A stretch of 5,842 nucleotides of DNA, taken from the NCBI GenBank assembly GCA_029259835.1, contig JAJDEL010000199.1, positions 1-5,842 of the forward strand, written 5' to 3'. Every line of letters starts with the position of its first letter. Positions within the stretch are counted from its first letter, which is position 1. Positions 1 to 5,417 of this stretch are shown piece by piece. This DNA is from Planctomicrobium sp. (GTDB lineage: Bacteria > Planctomycetota > Planctomycetia > Planctomycetales > Planctomycetaceae). Made by a program: the position numbers and the translations under genes. The notes below the pieces were generated by a model. It worked only from the letters and a program-made list of their open reading frames with translations, made no database searches and was not told the origin of the DNA.

Positions 1-326
1 CCCGGAATAATTCCCCAATGCCGTCTACTTTATCAACCACGGCTCATGGTGAGAGGCACCACAGTGGATGCCATTGGGCGAACACCCAGCGGCTGATGTC
101 GTCTTCGTGGTCAATTCATGAAGTTGACTCGGGAGAGTCACTCACTACATCTGGAGTGTTCAGGTCACAAATTCTGCATAACTGTTACAAGCTGCAAATC
201 AGAAATGGATCGCGTGAACGGTTTGGCCCCGGCTCGTTGACTGTTCTGATTCTGTTCACTCGACTCTTTATCGAGTCCGTTCCCTAAGTAGTCCGAAACA
301 GATGAAGCGGGAAAAAATTGTACATC

Positions 327-353
327 ATGCACATGAGAATTTCCGATGTGCAT
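327..353. promoter_or_regulatory. Possible operator: 8-bp inverted repeat upstream of the small membrane-protein gene
   Basis: ATGCACAT (327-334) and ATGTGCAT (346-353) are perfect reverse complements separated by an 11-nt AT-rich spacer. The half-site centres lie about 19 bp apart, a geometry compatible with a dimeric DNA-binding regulator contacting two successive major grooves. It sits about 75 bp before the likely start at 429. No regulator family can be named, and a chance dyad of this size is possible. Confidence 0.25.
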
Positions 354-416
354 TCCCCCTTCACAATGTAATTTGCCACCTGACTGAATTTATAGAGTTT
401 GGTGGTTCATAGAGAC

Positions 417-420
417 GGAG
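417..420 (+). promoter_or_regulatory. Ribosome binding site deciding a GTG start at 429
   Basis: GGAG at 417-420 is followed by an 8-nt spacer and GTG at 429-431. The earlier in-frame TTG at 399 and GTG at 402 have no purine-rich element at a usable distance, so 429 is preferred. Confidence 0.4.
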
Positions 421-428
421 TGGACCTT

Positions 429-629
429 GTGTTTGAAATGTTACAGCAACTGAGTGACGACCAAACAGCTCTCCTTGGATGTGGTGTTGCGATCGTCGGT
501 TCGACGTTGCTTCTCATGCTGAGCTTCCATGCGAATCCGGATAATCGGAAAAAACAGAACTCTGGAACATCGAACATACACAGTAATTCCGATAAAAACA
601 GTGCAAAGGAACAGCGACGCGCTGCATAA
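429..629 (+). CDS. Small single-pass membrane protein, function unknown
   Basis: The frame encodes about 66 residues from the GTG at 429 (76 if the TTG at 399 were used). It begins with a short amphipathic segment (MFEMLQQLSDDQ), then one hydrophobic stretch of about 20 residues (TALLGCGVAIVGSTLLLMLS, residues about 13-32). A polar, strongly basic tail rich in Lys, Arg, Asn and Ser follows, with no further membrane segment. The positive-inside rule predicts an extracytoplasmic N-terminus and a cytoplasmic C-terminus. The layout resembles small orphan membrane proteins common in planctomycetes, but I cannot name a family. The next gene starts 94 nt downstream, so co-transcription is possible. 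The call rests on the hydrophobic segment and the binding site; a chance frame remains possible. Confidence 0.5.
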   Translation: MFEMLQQLSDDQTALLGCGVAIVGSTLLLMLSFHANPDNRKKQNSGTSNIHSNSDKNSAKEQRRAA

Positions 630-709
630 TCAGGTGGGAAAGTTGCTCAGACTACTCTTCCCTGGTTATGCTAGAGACTCTTTGACCCAATTTTTTGTCG
701 CTGATACTG

Positions 710-715
710 TAAGGA
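710..715 (+). promoter_or_regulatory. Ribosome binding site deciding the ATG start at 724
   Basis: TAAGGA at 710-715 lies 8 nt before ATG 724. The ATG at 715 overlaps this element and so cannot use it, and the ATG at 739 is too far away. The choice gives a clean signal peptide. Confidence 0.6.
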
Positions 716-723
716 TGATTGGA

Positions 724-1191
724 ATGACGACTTTGCGAATGTTTTCCGTGGCCGTTCTGATGATGTCCATTGGATATTTAATGGGGTTGGCGGAGGTCGG
801 ACCTAATTTTGTCAACGCTCAACAACCTGGTGATGGTGTTTCAGAAGAGACTGCCACTAAAATACGTGAAGCAAATCGTAGCCTCCTTGATGCGATGGAA
901 AAGTTAAAGTCCGATGGACGATACGAAGCTGTCACAGAAGGACCGAACGCTTTCTTGATTCTTTCCGGTGGCGGTAACGCTCGCCAGGATCTGGAGTCTG
1001 GAAGAGGAGTTGATCCAGAGACGTTCGCTGCTCTGTATGCTGGGCGAGCAACCCCAGAGATTAAAAACTTGATTGGCAAAGACGAACAAGGTCGGCTGAC
1101 TTTTAATAACGAAGTGATCCGAATTTACTCAAAATCACGATTAGAACGGATTCTCGCAAACCGAACCAAACTCACTGAAGTGGCCTTTTAG
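724..1191 (+). CDS. Exported 155-residue protein, function unknown
   Basis: From ATG 724 the protein has a typical Sec signal peptide: a short N-region with one Arg, a hydrophobic core (residues about 6-22), and a probable signal peptidase I site after Ala32 (VNA|QQP). The mature part of about 123 residues is soluble and charged, with a predicted helix (about 41-65, ETATKIREANRSLLDAMEKL) and a Gly-rich turn (SGGGNARQDLESGRG, about 81-95). A mixed region ends in RLTFNNEVIRIYSKSRLERIL. There are no cysteines and no catalytic motif I recognise. The frame stays open upstream to 529, but that part overlaps the preceding gene and lacks a signal sequence, so it is not included. The gene stands between the small membrane protein and the large vWA gene on the same strand. 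It is followed by about 306 nt containing dyads, so it may end its own transcript. I do not recognise the family. Confidence 0.75.
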   Translation: MTTLRMFSVAVLMMSIGYLMGLAEVGPNFVNAQQPGDGVSEETATKIREANRSLLDAMEKLKSDGRYEAVTEGPNAFLILSGGGNARQDLESGRGVDPETFAALYAGRATPEIKNLIGKDEQGRLTFNNEVIRIYSKSRLERILANRTKLTEVAF

Positions 1192-1200
1192 CCTGTTTTT

Positions 1201-1217
1201 CGCTCTAAATCAGAGCG
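1201..1217 (+). terminator. Weak hairpin just after the 155-residue gene
   Basis: CGCTCT and AGAGCG form a 6-bp stem around a 5-nt loop (AAATC), starting 9 nt after the stop codon. TTTTT precedes the stem, but only a delayed TTTT (about 1225) follows it. It is therefore not a canonical intrinsic terminator and may only protect the 3' end. Confidence 0.25.
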
Positions 1218-1320
1218 CGTCGCATTTTGCTTCACTGAATGAGATCCTGCAAAGTGAGTCGAGACTTGACTGCGGTCACGATAAGACGTTGAATCCGGCT
1301 ATCCGGGTCGTTCCAGCCAT

Positions 1321-1350
1321 TTCGACGTAAGTTAAAAACTTACGATCGAA
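1321..1350. promoter_or_regulatory. Strong interrupted palindrome upstream of the vWA gene
   Basis: TTCGA-CGTAAGTT, loop AAA, AACTTACG-A-TCGAA. The inner 8 bp are a perfect inverted repeat around a 3-nt loop. The outer 5 bp also pair if the single A at 1345 is bulged, giving 13 paired bases per arm. It lies just upstream of the promoter candidate, about 150 nt before the start codon. An operator for a dimeric repressor or activator fits the position. A transcript-end hairpin is less likely because no T-run follows. Confidence 0.4.
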
Positions 1351-1370
1351 TCGAGGAGTTTACTGGGAAT

Positions 1371-1400
1371 TTGATTTCAATCGTTCCGAGACTCCATATA
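1371..1400 (+). promoter_or_regulatory. Weak sigma-70-like promoter candidate for the vWA gene
   Basis: TTGATT (1371-1376) and CATATA (1395-1400) are separated by 18 nt, in an AT-rich stretch that begins 20 nt after the dyad at 1321-1350. Both hexamers match the consensus only partly, and planctomycete promoters are poorly characterised, so this is only a candidate. Confidence 0.2.
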
Positions 1401-1402
1401 CA

Positions 1403-1501
1403 ATGAAATACGCAATCTTATTTCAAGGTTGCCGTGACCTTTCCATGATTCTCGTGAAGACCCATTCGGTGTCGACGAAGTCCCGGAGATTGAGATTATG
1501 A
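1403..1501 (+). CDS. Possible leader ORF overlapping the vWA start (ATGA)
   Basis: An ATG at 1403 opens 32 codons whose TGA (1499-1501) overlaps the vWA ATG (1498-1500) as ATGA, the typical arrangement for translational coupling. The peptide (MKYAILFQGC...KSRRLRL) is basic at its C-terminus and has no run of a single amino acid that would suggest attenuation. No good ribosome binding site precedes the ATG, and an internal ATG at 1445 could also start it. It may be a chance ORF. Confidence 0.15.
   Translation: MKYAILFQGCRDLSMILVKTHSVSTKSRRLRL
1485..1488 (+). promoter_or_regulatory. Ribosome binding site of the vWA gene
   Basis: GGAG ends 9 nt before the ATG at 1498, and a Sec signal peptide begins right after that ATG. 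Together they fix the start. Confidence 0.65.
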
Positions 1502-3963
1502 AAACCGCTTTGAAGTTTTCCTCCGTTTTGGCAGCGATGTTCGCTGTGAACGTCTGTTGTTTTGCCGACAATGAACCGATTGTCAGAACCTACGAATCCC
1601 CCACAGGGGAAACATACGGTTCAATTTCGATTCAACTGGCTCCGACGACGGAGACACTTTCTAGTGTTGACCATGTCGTGTTGATCGACACCTCTGCCAG
1701 TCAGATTGGTGAACATCGCAAAATTGGTTTTGAAGTACTCTCGAGTTTTCTCGGCAATCTTCCGCAAGGTCATCGAGCTACAGTCATCGCGATTGATGTT
1801 GCTGCGGTTCCGATGATGGACGGATTTGCGGGACCCCGCGAAGCTGCAAAGGCTGCCTTGCCAAAACTGAACTCACGCTTCCCAGCCGGTGCGACAAACA
1901 TTCCCAAAGGACTCATTGCTGCCTTGGAAATGTTAAAAACCAGCGACCACGGTTCGATCACCATCATTGGTGATGGAATGAGTGCGGCTCACTTGCTGCA
2001 ATTTGTTGAAACACAGAAGCTGACTGAACAATTGCGTCAACGTCAAATCCCGGTCCACTCTTTTGCTGTGGGTTCGAAAAAAGACATGCAGTTGTTAGGT
2101 GTCCTGGCACAGGAGACTGGCGGATTTGTCATGCGTGACGAAACCAGCAAGAACTCTCTCAATGGAGAGCAAGCAGGTGAATTGCTCGCTTCAGCAGCCT
2201 CGAAGCCTGTCGTTTATTCAAACTCAATCGCGGTCTCACAGAAAAATGTCAATCTTCTGCCGAACCGTCCGCTCCCAGTTCGGTCAGACCGTGAAACGGT
2301 TTACCTTTTCAGCGGCCAGTTAGAACCAAATACAATTCTTCAACTTGGAGAGGTGAAATGGACCGTTCCTGCAACTGACAGAACAGCTGGTAACACGTTC
2401 CTCCAGTCACTTTGGAATCGAACAGTCGACAGTGATGGCCTTGCCCTTGGGCTTGCAGGAGATTGGCTCGTCAACCTGGCTCATCAGGATTTCGAAAACA
2501 GCGTTCTCAACATGGAAGCTCAAGGAGTTCAGGCACTGAAAAACGGTGCTCTTGAAACCGCAGAACAAATCGGCTTTTCACTTCAGGAAGTCGACCCTGG
2601 AAATGGAACTGCACTGCACATCATCAACAAAGCTGGTGAAATGTTGGCATCGCAAACGGTGCAGGTGCAGATCGACGATAACAAAGCCGTAGACGATGCA
2701 GTTGAAGCTGCGGCTCAACTCGATGAAGATCGAACTGGCCCACGTGCTGAAGATTCGATTGCAAGATACAAAGAACTTCAAGATGCACGTACACAAGCAT
2801 TGCGAGCCGAAGTCGATCGAGGGATTGGACGTGCGTTGGACATGGTCGGGATTGACCCTGACGCTGCAAGCAGTGTCCTGACACAGCTTCGTGGTTCAAT
2901 TAAATCTGCGACAGACATCGATCCGGAAACTCGGAATCAGTTACTGCGGAGATTGACAGGCATCCAGCAGGATGTCATTTCGAGAAAGCAGAAAATTGCT
3001 CTGGAAATCACTGAACGCAACAAGCGGATTGTCGAACTTGAAGCTCAACAAAGATTGATTACGTTCCAAGAAGAGCGTGACGCCAAACTTGAACAAATGG
3101 TCGAACGAATTCGTGCTTTGTTGATCGAAGGTTATCAAGGCGATGCTGGAGCGTTTGAATCGGCTGAAGCTGTTGGTCGTGGAGTCCTGAGTGAATATCC
3201 AGGAAGTGCGATGGGTGTTTCAGTCGTCTTTGTCTCAGAAGCTGCTGGACAACTTGATAAAGCTAATCGATTGCGATTTTTGCGGTCTGACCGCTTACTG
3301 GAAGTTCTGTATCAAGTTGAACTTTCTCATGTCCCATTCCCGGACGAACCACCTATTCGTTATCCACCAGCAGAAGTCTGGCAAGCTCTGACGATCTTGC
3401 GTGAAAAATGGGAATCTGTCGATTTACGTAGCGACAGTCCAAATGAGCAAAAGATCTACAATTCTCTCGATGAAATTACGAATGTCGAGTTTCCTGGGAA
3501 TACATTGACTGATGTCATTGAATATATCGGTAGTCAGCACAACATCCCGATTATTCTGGACGAAACAGCGTTGAGCAACGAGGGAATTAGCGGCGACGAT
3601 GAAGTCGAACTGGTTCTCTCCGGAATTACACTTCGCTCTGCATTGAAGCTGCTCCTCAAACCACTTGCTCTGACGTACGTGATCGAAGACGAAGTAATGA
3701 AAATTACAACCGAAATCGAGGCAGAACTATCGCTTCAAACTCGTGTTTACCCCGTCGCAGATCTCGTGATCCCCATCGCCCCACTTAATGGCGGTTTTGG
3801 TGGTGGTCTTGGTGGTCAAGGTGGTCAACAAGGTGGTGGTCAACAAGGTGGTGGATTTGGTGGCGGTGGACAAGGTGGTGGTGGATTTGGTGGTGGTGGT
3901 CAAGGACAGTTTAGTGTCCCTGCTCAGCCTGTTCCCAGCAAAAAAAAACCTCTCCTGAAATAA
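1498..3963 (+). CDS. Exported vWA-domain protein with coiled coil, STN-like domain and Gly-rich tail (821 aa)
   Basis: Residues 1-23 form a Sec signal peptide (hydrophobic 8-20, probable cleavage CFA|DNE). Residues about 57-215 are a vWA fold with an intact metal-binding MIDAS: D64-T-S66-A-S68, T133 in 'GATNIPKGL', and D159 in 'ITIIGDG'. This predicts Mg2+-dependent protein binding. Residues about 235-395 are a mixed beta region of unknown type. Residues about 395-545 are charged and helical, probably coiled coil (e.g. KQKIALEITERNKRIVELEA). Residues about 654-757 resemble the short secretin/TonB N-terminal domain, with 'NTLTDVIEYIGSQHNIPIILD', 'GITLRSALKLLLKPLALTYVIED' and 'RVYPVADLV'. Residues 765-804 are almost only Gly, Gln and Phe. 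There is no membrane segment after the signal, so the site is periplasm or cell surface. The frame stops four codons after a nine-A run, and a -1 shift there would join it to the downstream ORF as a 1306-residue protein. The molecular role is unknown. Confidence 0.9.
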   Translation: MKTALKFSSVLAAMFAVNVCCFADNEPIVRTYESPTGETYGSISIQLAPTTETLSSVDHVVLIDTSASQIGEHRKIGFEVLSSFLGNLPQGHRATVIAIDVAAVPMMDGFAGPREAAKAALPKLNSRFPAGATNIPKGLIAALEMLKTSDHGSITIIGDGMSAAHLLQFVETQKLTEQLRQRQIPVHSFAVGSKKDMQLLGVLAQETGGFVMRDETSKNSLNGEQAGELLASAASKPVVYSNSIAVSQKNVNLLPNRPLPVRSDRETVYLFSGQLEPNTILQLGEVKWTVPATDRTAGNTFLQSLWNRTVDSDGLALGLAGDWLVNLAHQDFENSVLNMEAQGVQALKNGALETAEQIGFSLQEVDPGNGTALHIINKAGEMLASQTVQVQIDDNKAVDDAVEAAAQLDEDRTGPRAEDSIARYKELQDARTQALRAEVDRGIGRALDMVGIDPDAASSVLTQLRGSIKSATDIDPETRNQLLRRLTGIQQDVISRKQKIALEITERNKRIVELEAQQRLITFQEERDAKLEQMVERIRALLIEGYQGDAGAFESAEAVGRGVLSEYPGSAMGVSVVFVSEAAGQLDKANRLRFLRSDRLLEVLYQVELSHVPFPDEPPIRYPPAEVWQALTILREKWESVDLRSDSPNEQKIYNSLDEITNVEFPGNTLTDVIEYIGSQHNIPIILDETALSNEGISGDDEVELVLSGITLRSALKLLLKPLALTYVIEDEVMKITTEIEAELSLQTRVYPVADLVIPIAPLNGGFGGGLGGQGGQQGGGQQGGGFGGGGQGGGGFGGGGQGQFSVPAQPVPSKKKPLLK
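3790..3909 (+). repeat. Imperfect GGT/CAA/TTT codon repeat encoding a Gly/Gln linker
   Basis: About 40 codons, residues 765-804, are built from GGT-rich units such as GGTGGTCAA and GGTGGTGGATTTGGT. They encode GGQ, GGGF and GGGGQ units that form a flexible linker between the STN-like domain and what follows. Such tracts can expand or contract by replication slippage. Units are multiples of three, so changes would usually keep the frame. Confidence 0.8.
3940..3948 (+). promoter_or_regulatory. Nine-A slippery run, candidate -1 frameshift or transcriptional slippage site
   Basis: Nine consecutive A occupy three in-phase AAA (Lys) codons, containing the A-AAA-AAA heptamer, followed by CCT CTC CTG AAA TAA in the zero frame. 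Slipping back one base gives ACC TCT CCT GAA ATA..., which stays open through 4037 and joins the next ORF in phase. Nine-A runs are known slippage sites: Thermus thermophilus dnaX uses one by transcriptional slippage, and E. coli dnaX uses A-AAA-AAG for ribosomal shifting. Small hairpins flank the run: GGACA/TGTCC at 3904-3919 and AGAGG/CCTCT at about 3968-3982. A missed base in sequencing this homopolymer would look the same. Confidence 0.5.
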
Positions 3964-3995
3964 CCAAAGAGGAAAAACCTCTCTTTCAACCCATT

Positions 3996-4038
3996 AAGGG
4001 GCGACCTGCTGCTCAACCGGAGCGGCAAGTCGCCCCTT
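3996..4038 (+). terminator. Long hairpin between the two large ORFs: intrinsic terminator or frameshift-associated structure
   Basis: AAGGGGCGAC (3996-4005) pairs perfectly with GTCGCCCCTT (4029-4038). After one C/A mismatch, TGCTGCTC (4007-4014) pairs with GAGCGGCA (4020-4027) with one G-U pair, closing a 5-nt loop AACCG. A T-rich stretch (CTTTGTTTG, 4036-4044) follows, so it resembles an intrinsic terminator. However, it lies wholly inside the stretch that is open in the shifted frame and starts 47 nt after the A-run, further than the 5-9 nt usual for a ribosomal frameshift stimulator. Both roles remain possible. Confidence 0.5.
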
Positions 4039-5417
4039 TGTTTGTGAAACCCTCTCCTAAAAAACCCGCACCTGCTTCCCCATTCAAGTACGACGACGTT
4101 CACTTACCTAAAATTCCTCCGGTAATGTCTGACGAAGAGTGGCTGACATTTTTCTCAAAGTCTCGTCCATACCCACTCCGTGTCCGGCAGGGGGTCATGA
4201 AATTTCATCGGAAGAAGCAACACAAAACGGTCATCAGCTGTCTAGAGGCAGCGCTCATTCAAGGGCAAGCACAGCCCTGGATGTACGAAGTGCTCGCTCT
4301 ATCAATGGAGATCGAAGACTATCCGAAGGAAGAGATCGAACGGGTCGTTTTGTCCCTCTCAGATTTCGGAGCAGTCACTTTTGATAATTTAATGTTCTCT
4401 GCTGCATACCTGACACGATTTGATCGCAAGAAAGCTGCCCTCGGTTTGTTTCAACAAGCATCTCGTATCGCTCCGGAACGACATGAACCGTACATACTGA
4501 GTTTGCCCCTGGCTGACGGCATCGGCGTGCTCAAAGACATCGAATGGGCGGCAACTGGAATTCTCCAGCACTACTGGGGAAAAGATTATGTGAAAAAGCA
4601 CCTCGCTGCTCAAGATGCTCTTTCCAATCAAATGCGTATCCTCAGACGCGCAGGCAAGCAGCAGGAGGCGCAAGAGCTCGGAACGCGACTCATGCAAGCA
4701 AAACGTAGAGACTTGTCTATCCGTGTGGAATGGAACGGTATCGGAGATCTCGACTTGGAAGTTGAAGAACCTCCTGGCTCCGTCTGCACTTTTGAAACTC
4801 CTCTCACTTACGCAGGAGGCATTTTCATGCATGATGGTTCCGGACCTGACCAAGCCGACTGCTTCGAGAGTTACGTTTGCCCTCAGGCGGTTACCGGACC
4901 GTATCGAGTCCGTGTCAAAAACGCGTTTGGAAAAGTCGTCGGCAATCGAGCAGTCGTCACCATTGTGATGCACGAAGGACTCAAAACAGAAAAGAAGATC
5001 GTTCGCGCAGTAGTTCTTGACGGAGGTGAGACAAGCTTCACATTCGATTTGCTTGAGGGCCGGAGGACTCAGCCACGTGACCTTTCACTTCTCATGCCTG
5101 AATTTTCGTTACCTATTGCTGGCGTGACTCCTCAGCCTGTGAGGAACACAGCAAGAATGAATACCCGAAAAGCAGAAGTTTTGCAGCAGTTTGCGGAAGA
5201 TCGCTTGCAGCCTCAAAGACGTGCAGGGGCGGTCGGATTTTCGCCCGTGATTCAAACAATCCCTGAAGGAACTTCCCTCTCCGCGCAGGCCATCGTTTCT
5301 CCAGACCGGCGCTACGTTCGTCTATCACTTCGTCCGTCGATTACGAATATCACAGATGTGTTCACATTCAGTTTCATCAACGGCAACAACGGCGGTCAAA
5401 CAAACAACGGGAACTGA
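4038..5417 (+). CDS. Helical-repeat and beta-domain protein (459 aa); probable 3' part of the vWA gene
   Basis: The first possible start is TTG 4038 (then GTG 4044, ATG 4125), and none has a Shine-Dalgarno sequence. The same frame is open back to 3915 and meets the nine-A run, so 3948-5417 is probably the C-terminal half of a 1306-residue protein. Residues 1-30 continue a Pro/Lys linker. Residues about 31-222 are helical repeats of TPR type (e.g. 'QPWMYEVLALSMEIEDYPKEEI', shown here in two parts: QPWMYEVLALS and MEIEDYPKEEI; also 'KKAALGLFQQASRIAPERHEP'). Residues about 225-312 form a beta domain resembling DUF2135/YfaP-type modules, with 'GDLDLEVEEPPGSVC', 'HDGSGPDQADCFESYVCP' and 'GPYRVRVKNAFG'; Cys250, 275 and 281 could form disulfides. 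Residues about 396-448 carry 'IQTIPEGTSLSAQAIVSPDRR', a block I associate with planctomycete secretin-like proteins. There is no signal peptide, so export would need the fusion. Confidence 0.8.
   Translation: MFVKPSPKKPAPASPFKYDDVHLPKIPPVMSDEEWLTFFSKSRPYPLRVRQGVMKFHRKKQHKTVISCLEAALIQGQAQPWMYEVLALSMEIEDYPKEEIERVVLSLSDFGAVTFDNLMFSAAYLTRFDRKKAALGLFQQASRIAPERHEPYILSLPLADGIGVLKDIEWAATGILQHYWGKDYVKKHLAAQDALSNQMRILRRAGKQQEAQELGTRLMQAKRRDLSIRVEWNGIGDLDLEVEEPPGSVCTFETPLTYAGGIFMHDGSGPDQADCFESYVCPQAVTGPYRVRVKNAFGKVVGNRAVVTIVMHEGLKTEKKIVRAVVLDGGETSFTFDLLEGRRTQPRDLSLLMPEFSLPIAGVTPQPVRNTARMNTRKAEVLQQFAEDRLQPQRRAGAVGFSPVIQTIPEGTSLSAQAIVSPDRRYVRLSLRPSITNITDVFTFSFINGNNGGQTNNGN

Larger units (their letters stand above)
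1..428. other. Upstream region without a convincing gene
   Basis: No reading frame here looks like a real protein. The longest plus frame (18-287) is rich in Ser, His and Cys and lacks a ribosome binding site or recognisable domain. The frame starting at base 2 reads two protein-like pieces ('NAVYFINHGSW' and 'EAPQWMPLGEHPAADVVFVVNS') but contains TAA at 8-10 and TGA at 50-52 before TGA at 119-121, so at most it is a decayed gene end. Two dyads stand out: TGACTC-GGGA-GAGTCA at 125-140, a 6-bp stem with a GNRA-type tetraloop and no following T-run, and ATGCACAT...ATGTGCAT at 327-353. A weaker 6-bp dyad (ACTCGA/TCGAGT) is at 258-276. I see no clear sigma-70 promoter. Confidence 0.5.
1192..1497. 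other. Intergenic leader before the vWA gene
   Basis: This stretch of about 306 nt has no convincing protein gene. It holds the weak hairpin after the preceding gene, a strong dyad at 1321-1350, a weak promoter candidate (1371-1400), a possible 32-codon upstream ORF (1403-1501) and the vWA gene's ribosome binding site at 1485-1488. The length and content suggest that transcription of the vWA gene starts here rather than reading through from the small genes. Confidence 0.5.

Noticed and set aside
18..287. 89-codon plus-strand ORF near the window start
   Set aside because: No ribosome binding site, a composition rich in Ser, His and Cys without any domain, and no hydrophobic or repeated pattern. 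It looks like a chance frame.
682..710. TTGACC-17 nt-TACTGT as a promoter for the 155-residue gene
   Set aside because: The -10 match is poor, and transcription would start almost at the start codon, cutting into or removing the ribosome binding site at 710-715.
529..723. N-terminal extension of the 155-residue gene back to ATG 529
   Set aside because: It overlaps the small membrane-protein gene, would bury the signal peptide inside the protein, and lacks a good binding site. ATG 724 with TAAGGA 8 nt upstream is better.
3790..3909. CRISPR-like or tandem repeat array
   Set aside because: The repetition comes from Gly/Gln codons in an open reading frame. There are no regular spacers or constant repeat units.
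4615..4968. 117-codon plus-strand ORF in another frame inside the helical-repeat gene
   Set aside because: It overlaps the conserved beta-domain coding sequence, and its translation is low-quality and without motifs.
4389..4973. 194-codon minus-strand ORF opposite the helical-repeat gene
   Set aside because: It is an antisense shadow of a plus-strand frame that shows clear domains. Its translation is rich in Ser, Cys and His and shows no fold signal.
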